In this document: piece after piece, positions 43,670 through 52,908 of the stretch
How the letters are laid out: each line of letters opens with the position of its first letter
How positions within the stretch are numbered: position 1 is the stretch's first letter
NCBI GenBank assembly: GCA_963665765.1
Contig: OY762464.1
Coordinates: 2,046,001 to 2,110,000 of the forward strand
DNA: 64,000 nucleotides
Source of the DNA: Bin76 sp963665765
GTDB taxonomy: Bacteria > Actinomycetota > Acidimicrobiia > Spongiisociales > ZC4RG35
Direction of reading: 5' to 3'
Program-made: the position numbers and the translations under genes
Notes under the pieces: model-generated
What the model saw: only the letters and a program-made list of their open reading frames with translations
What the model was told of the DNA's origin: nothing
Databases searched by the model: none

Positions 43670-45609
43670 CCTCTCTCACCGCATGGTCGGTGGGCCGGCG
43701 CCGCCCGGTCGGGTATCTGGGGATAGCCGTGCTGGTGTTGGGTGGGCTGATAGTGGTGTTGCCGGAAGGAATAGGGGCATTTCCCTCCGAGTGGGACATA
43801 GGTTTTGGGTCGGCGGTCAACGAGGTGCAGCAGTGGTGGATCAGCAACCGCCGCGACCTGGGGATATACCTGTATTTCTTTGATCCGCTCTCCGATTCCA
43901 TCGACTGGTTGCTGCGGGCTTTGGAGAACCTGTTGCTGGCTATCCCCTGGTATGTCCATATAGCCGGGGTGGGAATCCTCTTCGGACGTTGGCTGGGGAG
44001 GGCGGGGGGTGTGGCCGCGGGAGCGGGCATGGTCTACTTTGTGGCGCTCGGGTTGTGGGAGCAAAGCGTTCAGACTTTTGCCTTGATGACCGTGGCGGTG
44101 GCCCTGGCGGTGGCGATCGGAGTGCCGGTGGGAATTTGGGCTGCGGGAAGCGATTTGATCAATCGGGGGCTGAGGCCGGTGCTCGACTCCATGCAGACGC
44201 TCCCCGCCTTCGTCTATCTCATTCCTGTTCTGCTGTTCTTCGGGGTGGCGCGGGTGCCGGCTTTGATCGCCACGGTCATATACGCCTTGCCTCCCGTCAT
44301 ACGGCTCACCAATCTGGGAATACGCCAGGTTCCCACCGAGAGTCTGGAGGCCGGATGGATGTTCGGGTCAACCCCTGGCCAGTTGCTTCGGAAAGTTCAG
44401 TTGCCCCAGGCCGCCCCCTCCATCCTGGCCGGGATAAACCAGACGATCATGATGGCGCTGAGCATCGTGGTGATCGCCGCCATGATCGGGGCGGGAGGTC
44501 TGGGCCAAGAGGTGCTGCTGGCGCTTCGCCATCAGGAAGTGGGGAGGGCGATAGAGGCGGGCATGGCCATCGTGTTGATGGCGGTGATGTTGGACCGTTT
44601 CTCCCATTCTCTGGTTGGGCAGGACCGTCCGGGGGCGGTGAATCTCCGCGAGGGTCGGCCGGCCGGTTGGTGGATGGCGGGAGTGGCCCTGGCGGGCATG
44701 GCGGCGGCCGGATGGGTGCTGGGATGGACAGATTATCCGACCGCACTGCAGTTCACTTACGCGGCCCCCATCGACGAGGCGGTGGACTGGGCGCGGGACA
44801 ACCTCTATCAATTGGGCAGCCTTCCTTTGGGAACCGGCCCCTTCAGTGACTTCCTCACCACCTATGGGACCCGTCCGCTGCGGCTCTACTTGAGCGAGGA
44901 GGCTTGGCCGGTGGTGATGCTCTTCTTCGGGTTTGTGGCCTGGTGGGCCTCCGGCAAAAGGCTGCTGCTGGGGTCGGTGGTCGGGACCTTCGTCATCGGG
45001 TTGCTCGGCATGTGGACTCTGACGTTGGATACCTTGTCGCAGACGTTGGTGGCGGTGGTGATGGCGGTGGCGATCGGGCTTCCCTTGGGGGTGGCGGCGG
45101 CTCGTCGAGATTGGTTTGAGCGGAGTATGAGACCGGTCCTGGATACTTTGCAGACCATCCCCAGCTTCTGTTTTTTGGTTCCGGTGGTGATTCTCTTCAA
45201 TGTTGGTCGGATTCCGGGGATCATCGCCTCGGTTCTCTATGCCCTGCCGCCCGTGGTGAGGCTCACCAACCTGGGCATTCGCAGCGTCGAGAAAGAAATA
45301 GTTGAAGCTGCCGATTCTTTCGGGGTCACCAGGCGCCAGAAGCTGTGGAAGATCCAATTGCCGCTGGCCATGCCCACTGTTCTGGCGGGTATAAACCAGA
45401 CAGTGATGTTGGTGCTGGCCATGGTGGTGATCGCCGGGCTGGTGGGAGGGGCCGGATTGGGCTTGGAAGCAGTGAAGGGACTGGCCAGGAGCGACACCGG
45501 CCTGGGGTTCGAAGCGGGCGCTTCGATTGTGATCCTGGCCATGATTCTTGACCGGATCACCCAGGGTTGGGCGGCTCGCTTTCAAGCGCTTTCCGCCGAT
45601 GGGGAATAG
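43666..45609 (+). CDS. proW: Glycine betaine ABC permease with two fused ProW domains
   Basis: 647 residues, nearly twice a usual ProW. Two permease domains repeat the same motifs: LRPVLDSMQTLPAFVYLIP with VIYALPPVIRLTNLGIR near residues 165-215, and MRPVLDTLQTIPSFCFLVP with VLYALPPVVRLTNLGIR near 485-535; each ends with an EAA loop (KVQLPQAAPSILAGINQ and KIQLPLAMPTVLAGINQ). A single chain could thus form the whole translocation pathway. Arose by internal duplication and fusion. Confidence 0.93.
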   Translation: MTSLTAWSVGRRRPVGYLGIAVLVLGGLIVVLPEGIGAFPSEWDIGFGSAVNEVQQWWISNRRDLGIYLYFFDPLSDSIDWLLRALENLLLAIPWYVHIAGVGILFGRWLGRAGGVAAGAGMVYFVALGLWEQSVQTFALMTVAVALAVAIGVPVGIWAAGSDLINRGLRPVLDSMQTLPAFVYLIPVLLFFGVARVPALIATVIYALPPVIRLTNLGIRQVPTESLEAGWMFGSTPGQLLRKVQLPQAAPSILAGINQTIMMALSIVVIAAMIGAGGLGQEVLLALRHQEVGRAIEAGMAIVLMAVMLDRFSHSLVGQDRPGAVNLREGRPAGWWMAGVALAGMAAAGWVLGWTDYPTALQFTYAAPIDEAVDWARDNLYQLGSLPLGTGPFSDFLTTYGTRPLRLYLSEEAWPVVMLFFGFVAWWASGKRLLLGSVVGTFVIGLLGMWTLTLDTLSQTLVAVVMAVAIGLPLGVAAARRDWFERSMRPVLDTLQTIPSFCFLVPVVILFNVGRIPGIIASVLYALPPVVRLTNLGIRSVEKEIVEAADSFGVTRRQKLWKIQLPLAMPTVLAGINQTVMLVLAMVVIAGLVGGAGLGLEAVKGLARSDTGLGFEAGASIVILAMILDRITQGWAARFQALSADGE

Positions 45610-45692
45610 ATAAGGTTGGCCGCCGGGGTGTCTTCCACCGGTGGGCATATCTAAACTCCGGAAGAAGCGCTGCTAATCGAAAGGAATGTGTT

Positions 45693-46631
45693 ATGAAGAG
45701 GACCAAGACTTTGAAGGCTGCCCTTCTTCTGGTGGTTGGTTCGTTGATGATTGCTGCCTGCGGAGGTGACGATCTTGGCGATATCGAGACCATCAAGCTG
45801 GCGGTCAACCCCTGGGACGGCTCGGCGGCCAACGTGGCGGTGGCCACGGCGGTCCTGGAGGGTGAGGGCTACACCGTGGAAAGAGTTGACGTAGATGAAA
45901 ATGCCCAGTGGGCGGCCATCGCGGCGGGGGACCTGCATGCCAGTTTGGAGGTTTGGCCTTCGGGGCATGCCGATAACGTGGCTGCCTATATCGACGGAGG
46001 CGGCGGAGTGGTCGATGGTGGCGATTTGGGAGCAGTGGGAAAGATCGGCTGGTGGATTCCCTCCTATGTGGCGGAACAAAATCCGGCGGCTGCCACCTGG
46101 CAGGGTCTGCAGGATCCGGCCGTAGCCCAGCTGTATTCCACCGCCGAGTCGGGAGACAAAGGCCAGTTCCTGATCGGCGATCCGAGCTGGGTCTCCTATG
46201 AGCAGGACATCATCGACAACCTGGGGCTCGACCTCGAGGTGGTCTATGCCGGCTCCGAAGAGGCGATTCTGGCGGCCTTGGACTCGGCTTCCAGCCGCGG
46301 CGAAGCGTTGCTGTTCTACTTCTGGACGCCCCACTCGGCATTCAGCAAATATGACATAGCCCCGTTCGAGTTGCCGGCCTATTCGGATGACTGCTATGCC
46401 TCCGACGCGGTGGACTGCGATTATCCCGCCGACATCCTGTTCAAGATCATGTGGGATCAGTTGGAGGACCAAGCGCCGACTGCTTTCTCCATTCTCTCCA
46501 ATTTCAACTACACCAACGAAGATCAGATCTTCATGTTGGGCTTGATGGATGAGGGCCGGTCGGTTGATGAGGCCGCCGCCGAATGGATGGCTGCCAACGA
46601 GTCCACCTGGCAGAGCTGGATAGCCGGCTAG
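45693..46631 (+). CDS. proX: Glycine betaine/choline-binding lipoprotein
   Basis: 312 residues. Lipoprotein signal with lipobox MIAACGG (Cys near 23). Binding-protein fold of the OpuAC/ProX family: KLAVNPWDGSAANVAVA, LEVWPSGHADNVA, GWWIPSYV (tryptophan box), LLFYFWTPHSAF. Ribosome site AAGGAA 7 bases ahead of ATG 45693. Last gene of the proVWX-type operon, followed by a strong terminator. Confidence 0.93.
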   Translation: MKRTKTLKAALLLVVGSLMIAACGGDDLGDIETIKLAVNPWDGSAANVAVATAVLEGEGYTVERVDVDENAQWAAIAAGDLHASLEVWPSGHADNVAAYIDGGGGVVDGGDLGAVGKIGWWIPSYVAEQNPAAATWQGLQDPAVAQLYSTAESGDKGQFLIGDPSWVSYEQDIIDNLGLDLEVVYAGSEEAILAALDSASSRGEALLFYFWTPHSAFSKYDIAPFELPAYSDDCYASDAVDCDYPADILFKIMWDQLEDQAPTAFSILSNFNYTNEDQIFMLGLMDEGRSVDEAAAEWMAANESTWQSWIAG

Positions 46632-46648
46632 GAGAACTTTCATCTAGC

Positions 46649-46704
46649 GAACCCAGCGGCGTTCGTCCTCTGTAGCCGAGAGGCGGAACCGCTGGGTTCC
46701 TTTT
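46649..46704 (+). terminator. Rho-independent terminator after proX
   Basis: Stem GAACCCAGCGG / CCGCTGGGTTC (11 bp, positions 46649-46659 and 46689-46699), a 29-base loop with its own inner pairing, then CTTTT. Starts 18 bases after the proX stop. Confidence 0.85.
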
Positions 46705-46889
46705 AATGGAACAGTGGTGTCGCTATTCGGTATGCGCCCACCCGCATGTGAAAGAGTGCCAGTTTTCTGATCCATCCAAGTTGCCAGGGGCCAAAGGTGT
46801 TGAGGGTTCAACCGGGGTGTTTGCGGTGCAGATTCGGGTTATTGGGTGCTGTCTCCACTCATACCTCGTCCGACCAAATAGTTCATGCT

Positions 46890-47426
46890 TCACGGTTCCC
46901 CGAGCATCGAAAGGAGTTCAGCCTCATCCCTTAGCTTCAATCTCTCAGATACCGCTTTGCGGGCCTCGGTTCTGAGTTGCCGGCGCGAAACTCCTTGATC
47001 CTTGGCAAGGATTCCGAGATTGTCAGAGGCTTTTTCGAGGTTCTGTTTGTTCAGGCGGGGTGCTGGCAGGAGCACCAGAGAGGGTCCATGCTGTTCAAGC
47101 AACCGGCGGATTTCTGGAAGATAGGCAAGTAGTTGTCCCCACTCGCGAATGGGATCGGAGAGTGGTTTCCGCCAGGTTATCAATGAGAGCTTGGTCTTGG
47201 AGATGACCCGGAGTTCCTCTGCTTGTCTCAACTGTCCACGGTCATGGGTCACCAGTGCGTCAAACCCTTCTTGTTCTGCTCGCAGGTACAGATACCAGTC
47301 AGGGGTTCTTGTGCTGGTCAGGGCGGTATCGAAGTCGCGAAGAGCTACTGCCTTGACGCTGCCGTCTACGATGCTGACGTCAAACCCGGGAGGTGAAGGA
47401 AACCCTTCATCAAGCAGCAGTTGCAT
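46890..47426 (-). CDS. PIN-like domain toxin candidate (DUF5615-type)
   Basis: 178 residues. Starts MQLLLDEGFPSPP with the first acidic pair, then RDFDTALTS, and FDALVTHDRGQLRQAEE, the acidic/D-x-x-Q pattern of DUF5615/VapC-like nucleases. The C-terminal third is basic and helical. ATG 47426 or GTG 47432. Its 5' end overlaps the broken antitoxin gene, the usual order of antitoxin then toxin. Confidence 0.7.
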   Translation of the reverse strand: MQLLLDEGFPSPPGFDVSIVDGSVKAVALRDFDTALTSTRTPDWYLYLRAEQEGFDALVTHDRGQLRQAEELRVISKTKLSLITWRKPLSDPIREWGQLLAYLPEIRRLLEQHGPSLVLLPAPRLNKQNLEKASDNLGILAKDQGVSRRQLRTEARKAVSERLKLRDEAELLSMLGEP

Positions 47427-48121
47427 TACCACGGGACTCCCTAGAGCGAAGGTTCTCCTCTAGTCCGATGGCGTCTTTGATGGCCGCAACCCTTATGTGC
47501 GGGTATAGCAGCTGGATCTTTTCGACAGGGAGACTGCGCTTTTGACGAAGAACAAAGAGGGATGATGTAGGGATTCGGGAATGGGCTACACAGGGTTCGC
47601 CTGACAACACCCATGGAGAAATGTGGGTATGGGTAGATGGGTAAACCAATCCGGGTCCCCACATTGCCGACCGCGATACCTCATTAATCGGTTGCGCGAC
47701 CTCGAAAACCGACAGAAAGAAAGTCATGCCGGCGAAGGTTTCTTGTCCTGAGAACCGGTCCGAGGTCTCATCACTTAGGAAAGCGTGTTGACCGTCGGAA
47801 CGGATAGTTGGATCAATATGCTCCAGAGCCAGCACATCACGGATCAGTCGTACCCTTTGGGAAGCCCCGGTGCTATCCATGCCTCTCTTCCGCAGCCAGG
47901 CGAAGAGACGCAGGTAGAGGAGATCGCGATACGACCACCCCCGAGGACGCAAGGAGTTCCAATCTGGGGTGAGCCTTCCCGACCTTGCCCATTGGTTTGG
48001 TGCTTTGAGGTACGCCTGACAGTTGAGATGCCCGTTTCGCGTCATAGAAACCACGAGGGCGGCGGAGGGCTCGCATAACCACAGATCGGTCTTCGTCCCT
48101 GATGTCTGGGATATCGGCCAT
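47410..48121 (-). pseudogene. HTH/DUF433-type antitoxin, frameshifted
   Basis: Two overlapping frames make one antitoxin-like protein. Frame A from ATG 48121 (MADIPDIRDEDRS) gives GFYDAKRASQLSGVPQST, the start of a MerR-like helix-turn-helix; the helix continues in another frame as QWARSGRLTPDWNS, GWSYRDLLYLRLFAWL, and ends with LYPHIRVAAIKDAIG, the DUF433 repeat. The shift lies at 47995-48004, around ACCAAAC (one base added or two lost). Frame B alone has only poor starts. If real and not a sequencing error, the toxin next to it lacks an intact antitoxin. Confidence 0.72.
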
Positions 48122-48163
48122 ATGAGTCAAAGACTAGTTTCGATTGAGAAGCGTTGAGTCTAT

Positions 48164-49798
48164 TCACCTCCGGCGGTACCACCGGACATGTTCGGGAGCC
48201 GGTGGGGTGTTGCCCAGGATGGCGTCGGCGGCTTTCTCGGCGATCATCATCACCGGTGCGTAGATGTTTCCGTTGGTGATGGTGGGCATCACCGAGGCGT
48301 CCACCACCCGCAAGCCCTTGACGCCGTGCACCCGCAGGTCGCCGGGCGACACCACCGCCCGCTCGTCGATCCCCATTTTCAGGGTGCAGGAGGGGTGAAG
48401 GGCGGTCTCCGCGTCCCGGGCCACCCATTTTAGGATCTCCTGGTCGGTCTGCACTCCCGGCCCGGGTGAGAGTTCCCCGCCGTCGAACTCCTCGAAAGCC
48501 GGCCGGCTGAGGATGTGGCGGACGGTTCGGACCGCTTCCACCCACTGGCGGCGGTCTTCGGGAGTGGACAGGTAGTTGAAGCGCAGCGCGGGCTTGTCGA
48601 AGGGGTCGGCCGAGCGAAGCGTGATGTTTCCCCTGACATCGGAGTACATGGGGCCGACGTGCACCTGATAGCCGTGCCCCCGGGCCGGGACCGAACCGTC
48701 GTAGCGGATCGCCAGCGGAAGGAAGTGAAGCATCAGGTTCGGATAATCCACCCGATCGTTTCCCCGCACGAACCCTCCCCCCTCGAAGTGGTTGCTGGTG
48801 GCCGGGCCGGTGCGGAACAGCCACTGCAGTCCTATCCAGGGCATCCGCCACTTGGCGAGGTGGGGTTGCAGCGACACCGGTTGCCGGGAGGCGTGTTGGA
48901 TGTACACCTCCAAGTGGTCCTGCAAGTTCTGCCCCACTCCGGGAAGGTCGGCTACCACGTCTATACCGAGGGATTGGAGATGTTCTGACGGACCCACTCC
49001 CGAAAGCATCAGCAGTTGCGGCGAGTTGATGGCCCCCCCGCACAGGATCACCTCGCCGGTTTTCGCCTGCCGAAGTTGGCGGCCTTTCCGATATTCGACG
49101 CCCACCGCCCGGGACCCCTCGAAAAGGATCCTGGAGATGTGCGCCCGGGTGATCAACGACAGATTGGGACGGTCCAAAACCGGATGCAGATAAGCGCGCG
49201 CCGCGCTGAGGCGTCTTCCCCGGTGACGGTTGGCGTCGAAAGCGGCGAAGCCCTCCTGCCGGTAGCCGTTCACGTCGGTGGTGTTGGGGATCCCGGCCTG
49301 TTCCCCGGCTTGGAAAAAGGCCTCGAACAACGGATTGGTGGCCGGACCTCGTTCCAAGATCAATGGTCCTTTGTCTCCCCGGTACTGATCGGCCCCCGCC
49401 AGGGTGGTTTCCAGACGTTTGAAGTAGGGGAGGCAATGGGCGTAATCCCACTGTTCCATCCCCGGTTCGGCCGCCCACTTTTCATAGTCCATGGGGTTTC
49501 CCCGCTGGAAGATCATCCCGTTGATGGAACTCGACCCCCCCAGCACCTTGCCTCGGGCGTGATAGACCCGTCGCCCTCCCATGTGAGGTTCGGGCTCCGA
49601 CTCGTATTTCCAGTCGTAGAACTTCGATCCGATCGGGTAGGTCAGGGCGGCGGGCATGTGGATGAAGACATCGAAGCGGTAGTCGGGACGTCCGGCTTCG
49701 AGCACCAGCACCCGGGTGGAGGGGTCGACGCTGAGCCGGTTGGCGAGGGCGCACCCCGCCGAACCGCCGCCGATTATGAGGAAGTCGTAGCTGGCCAT
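48164..49798 (-). CDS. betA: Choline dehydrogenase-type GMC oxidoreductase
   Basis: 544 residues. FAD motif FLIIGGGSAGCALANRLS, GMC signatures GKVLGGSSSINGMIFQRG and GAINSPQLLMLSGVGP, then HPSCTLKMG with catalytic histidine and MPTITNGNIYAP. Very close to BetA, which oxidises choline to betaine aldehyde. ATG 49798 matches BetA starts. It follows the choline-sulfatase gene by 25 bases on the same strand. No betaine aldehyde dehydrogenase gene is in view. Confidence 0.9.
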   Translation of the reverse strand: MASYDFLIIGGGSAGCALANRLSVDPSTRVLVLEAGRPDYRFDVFIHMPAALTYPIGSKFYDWKYESEPEPHMGGRRVYHARGKVLGGSSSINGMIFQRGNPMDYEKWAAEPGMEQWDYAHCLPYFKRLETTLAGADQYRGDKGPLILERGPATNPLFEAFFQAGEQAGIPNTTDVNGYRQEGFAAFDANRHRGRRLSAARAYLHPVLDRPNLSLITRAHISRILFEGSRAVGVEYRKGRQLRQAKTGEVILCGGAINSPQLLMLSGVGPSEHLQSLGIDVVADLPGVGQNLQDHLEVYIQHASRQPVSLQPHLAKWRMPWIGLQWLFRTGPATSNHFEGGGFVRGNDRVDYPNLMLHFLPLAIRYDGSVPARGHGYQVHVGPMYSDVRGNITLRSADPFDKPALRFNYLSTPEDRRQWVEAVRTVRHILSRPAFEEFDGGELSPGPGVQTDQEILKWVARDAETALHPSCTLKMGIDERAVVSPGDLRVHGVKGLRVVDASVMPTITNGNIYAPVMMIAEKAADAILGNTPPAPEHVRWYRRR

Positions 49799-49823
49799 CG
49801 CAGTTCTCTGGACCGTAGTTATC

Positions 49824-51335
49824 TCACGGAAGGGGAGCTTGATAGGGAGGGAATCGAGATTGCTCTTCCAGAACGCCGATCGGCAGGTGGCTGCGTATGT
49901 ATAGATCCTCCCCACCGAATCTGGGGGTGAAGTCCCATTTGACTCCCTGGGTTTGCATGACCCGGCTCACAAAAGCGCGCCGCCGTTGACTTTCCAACAC
50001 TTGGTCGGTGAGTTGGGCGCTGTCCCATCGTTGGTTTATTTCCTGTTTGATCGCTCCCAGGCCGACGTCGGTTCCGGCCAGGTTCCGAAGCTCTTCGGGG
50101 TCGGTCTTTACCTCAAAAACCTGGTCGGGGTCTCCCTCGGCCACCACGTATTTGGCCCCCTTCCTCTGCACCATGAAAATGGGAGAGATGGCGCCTTCTG
50201 CGTAGTGTTCGCCGATCACCTCATCGTGTCCTCGGTCGCCGAACAGATGGGGGAGCAGGGACCTTCCATCAAGTTGGGTGGGGTAGTCGATGCCTGTGTT
50301 ATCGGTGGTCAGGCCCACCATGGTGGGGCCCAGATCCACCAGTGAGACCGCTTGGGACACTCTGGCAGGCTTCAACCGGCTCGGGCACCAAAAGATCAGC
50401 GGCACCCGCACCGATCGCTCCAAAAAGCTCATTTTGAACCACATGCCTCGTTCTCCCAGCATGTCGCCGTGGTCCGACGTGATGATCACAATGGTGTTGT
50501 CGGCCATGCCGGTCTCCTCCAGCGCCTGGCGGACCAACCCCACACGCCGGTCGAAATCCGATACCGAGGCGTAATAGGCCCGGCGGGCCGCTCGGATTTG
50601 TTGCTCCGACAACTCGATGTCGGAGGCGCCGATTGCCCCACGAAGGCGGTCGCTGTGAGGGTCACGGGGCGCCTGTTCATAGGTGGTTATCGGCATGTCG
50701 ATGTCGTCGTCCCGGTACAGATTCCACGTTTCGGGCCGGGCCAGGTAGGGGTCGTGAGGTTGGATGAAGGAGACGGTGAGCATAAACGGGCGTTCACTTC
50801 GGCGCGCCTGGTCATACAGCCAGCGCTGGGCTCGGAAGGTCACCTCGTCGTCGTAGTCGATGTTCACCGCAGCCAGGGTGCTCCCCGCTTCTGTCACCAC
50901 TTTCATGGTGTGGAACCAGTCCTGCTTCTCATAGGGCTTGTCCCAGCGAGGATGCCATACGAAATCGGCGGGATAGGTGTCGGTGGTGAGGCGTTGCTCA
51001 AATCCGTGCAGTTGATCCGGCCCGATGAAATGCATCTTGCCCGACAGGCAGGTGAGATAGCCCCGATCAGCCAGATAATGGGCAAAGGTGGGGATTTCCA
51101 CCGACCACTCCGCGGCGTTGTCCCAAGCGCCGATCCGCGCCGGGAGACAGGAGGTCATCATCACATACCGGGAGGGCCCGCACAGGGGCGAGTTGGTGTA
51201 AGCCCAATCGAAGGTGACGCCTTCGTCGGCCATGCGGGAAATGTGGGGCGCCAGCACCACCTGGTGTCCGTAGCTGGGCAGAAAGTGGGGTGCCAACTGG
51301 TCGGCCATGATCAAAACGATGTTGGGTCCCCGCAC
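49824..51335 (-). CDS. betC: Choline-sulfatase
   Basis: 503 residues: NIVLIMADQLAPHFLPSYG (metal site), the sulfatase signature PLCGPSRYVMMTS with a formylglycine-forming cysteine (CxPSR), KMHFIGPDQLHGF, IITSDHGDMLGERG, and the C-terminal choline-sulfatase domain. Releases choline from choline-O-sulfate, feeding betA. GTG start. A formylglycine-generating enzyme must be encoded elsewhere. Confidence 0.92.
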   Translation of the reverse strand: MRGPNIVLIMADQLAPHFLPSYGHQVVLAPHISRMADEGVTFDWAYTNSPLCGPSRYVMMTSCLPARIGAWDNAAEWSVEIPTFAHYLADRGYLTCLSGKMHFIGPDQLHGFEQRLTTDTYPADFVWHPRWDKPYEKQDWFHTMKVVTEAGSTLAAVNIDYDDEVTFRAQRWLYDQARRSERPFMLTVSFIQPHDPYLARPETWNLYRDDDIDMPITTYEQAPRDPHSDRLRGAIGASDIELSEQQIRAARRAYYASVSDFDRRVGLVRQALEETGMADNTIVIITSDHGDMLGERGMWFKMSFLERSVRVPLIFWCPSRLKPARVSQAVSLVDLGPTMVGLTTDNTGIDYPTQLDGRSLLPHLFGDRGHDEVIGEHYAEGAISPIFMVQRKGAKYVVAEGDPDQVFEVKTDPEELRNLAGTDVGLGAIKQEINQRWDSAQLTDQVLESQRRRAFVSRVMQTQGVKWDFTPRFGGEDLYIRSHLPIGVLEEQSRFPPYQAPLP

Positions 51336-51431
51336 ACCTCAAAATGTTAGGAAGGGTTCCCATTGCCGCTGCTGCTGATTTGAGGAGTGCTCGGGTACAC
51401 CGGTGACCTGATCTCTGCAAGGTGATGGATA

Positions 51432-51459
51432 TTGGGGAGGTTGGGCGGGTTCCTATAAT
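51432..51459 (+). promoter_or_regulatory. Candidate promoter for nuo operon
   Basis: TTGGGG (51432-51437) and TATAAT (51454-51459), 16 bases apart, 32 bases before the nuoA ATG. The -10 box is perfect; the -35 is only fair. Confidence 0.45.
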
Positions 51460-51491
51460 GACATTCGGGTGCCTGGTTCAAGTTTTGTTGC

Positions 51492-51857
51492 ATGACCTCA
51501 TATTTTGAGAACTACCTTTACGTGGCTGCCTTTGCCCTGTTGGGGGTGGTTTTGGTGCTGGTGATGCTGGGCGTGGCCTCGATTCTTCGGCCCCACAAGC
51601 CCACCGCGGCCAAGCGGCTCACCTACGAATGCGGGGTGGATCCGGTGGGGGAGGGATGGAATCAGACCTATGTGCGTTATTACGTGTTCGGCTTGCTGTT
51701 CGTGATCTTCGATGTGGAGGCGGCGTTCATTTTCCCTTGGGCGATCCTGGCCGAGGATCTGGGAGTGTTCGGCCTAGTGGCGATCATTATCTTTATGCTT
51801 ACCCTGGTGGAGGGCCTGTTCTACGCCATCAAGAAGGGGGTTCTGCGGTGGGAGTGA
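51492..51857 (+). CDS. nuoA: NADH-quinone oxidoreductase subunit A
   Basis: 121 residues, three membrane segments, with the conserved TYECGVDPVGEGW loop and VIFDVEAAFIFPWA. First gene of the complex I operon. Its stop lies inside the start of nuoB. Confidence 0.94.
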   Translation: MTSYFENYLYVAAFALLGVVLVLVMLGVASILRPHKPTAAKRLTYECGVDPVGEGWNQTYVRYYVFGLLFVIFDVEAAFIFPWAILAEDLGVFGLVAIIIFMLTLVEGLFYAIKKGVLRWE

Positions 51858-52345
51858 TCGGGCGGTTCGGGGTTCCCAAACCGGTTAGCTGGCTGCTCAA
51901 TTGGTCGCGGCGGTATTCGCTGTGGATGTTCCAGTTCGGCCTGGCCTGCTGTGCCATCGAGATGATGGCGGCGTCGGGACCCCGTTATGACTTCATGCGT
52001 TTTGGGATCATTCCGCTTCCTGCCTCGCCTCGGCAGGCTGATCTGATGGTGGTGGCGGGCACCGTCACCGACAAGATGGCGCCCGCCGTACGGCGGCTGT
52101 ACGATCAGATGCCCGAACCCAAATATGTGATCTCGATGGGTTCCTGTTCCAACTGCGGCGGACCGTACTGGGATTCCTATTCGGTCACCAAGGGAGTGGA
52201 CCAGATCATCCCGGTGGATGTCTATGTGCCCGGATGTCCCCCTCGGCCCGAGGCGCTGATGGACGGAATCGTTTTGCTGCAGCAAAAGATCAAGGACGAG
52301 GACATCAAAGAGAAGTGGAACGAGCGTGACCTCCAGCCCGTCTGA
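51848..52345 (+). CDS. nuoB: NADH-quinone oxidoreductase subunit B
   Basis: 165 residues; binds cluster N2. Ligands visible in GLACCAIEMM, SMGSCSNCGGPY and VPGCPPRPEAL. GTG start at 51848, overlapping nuoA by 10 bases; 20-base overlap with nuoC at the end. Confidence 0.95.
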   Translation: MGVIGRFGVPKPVSWLLNWSRRYSLWMFQFGLACCAIEMMAASGPRYDFMRFGIIPLPASPRQADLMVVAGTVTDKMAPAVRRLYDQMPEPKYVISMGSCSNCGGPYWDSYSVTKGVDQIIPVDVYVPGCPPRPEALMDGIVLLQQKIKDEDIKEKWNERDLQPV

Positions 52346-52907
52346 GGTGGAGGAGGCCGCCGGCTCGGGCCCCGACCGGTCCCTGGCGGACCGGGCCGCC
52401 GAGGCAGTGGGAGGAGTCGTTCTGGCGGCGGTGGAGACCGCCAAGGTGGGCATTTCGGCTGATCGTTGGGTCGCAAGCCTGCGCATCGCCCGCGACGAGT
52501 TGGGACTGGGTTTTTTCTCTTGGCTGTCGGCTATCCACTGGGCCAACGATCCGCAGGTGGGTGACCCGCTGTCCGCACCGGTGATCGAACGCTTCGAACT
52601 GCTGTGCGCGGTTTCCGATCTGACCGGCGGCGACCTGGTGGTGTTCTCCACCGACCTGGCGGTGGTCGATCCGCAGGTGGAGAGTCTGGTTGGGGTCTTT
52701 GCGGGCGCCGACTGGCACGAGCGGGAGTGCCGGGAGATGTTCGGCATCACTTTCTTGGGTCATCCCCTTCCCGAGAACCTCTACCTTCCCAACGGATTCG
52801 TGGGCAACCCGTTGCTCAAGTCGTTCGCTCTGCTCAGCCGGGAGGTCAAGCCCTGGCCGGGTGAGGTGGATGTGGAGGACATGCCATCGGATGGGGGAGG
52901 TGGCTGA
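52326..52907 (+). CDS. nuoC: NADH-quinone oxidoreductase subunit C
   Basis: 193 residues with ADWHERECREMFGITFLGHP, the NuoC signature, and LYLPNGFVGNPLLKS. The first 35 residues are a variable acidic extension. GTG start inside the end of nuoB. Confidence 0.92.
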   Translation: MTSSPSEVEEAAGSGPDRSLADRAAEAVGGVVLAAVETAKVGISADRWVASLRIARDELGLGFFSWLSAIHWANDPQVGDPLSAPVIERFELLCAVSDLTGGDLVVFSTDLAVVDPQVESLVGVFAGADWHERECREMFGITFLGHPLPENLYLPNGFVGNPLLKSFALLSREVKPWPGEVDVEDMPSDGGGG

Positions 52908-52908
52908 G

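Noticed and set aside
44368..45648. 426-codon minus-strand frame opposite the fused permease
   Set aside because: Antisense to strongly conserved permease motifs; His/Gln-rich.
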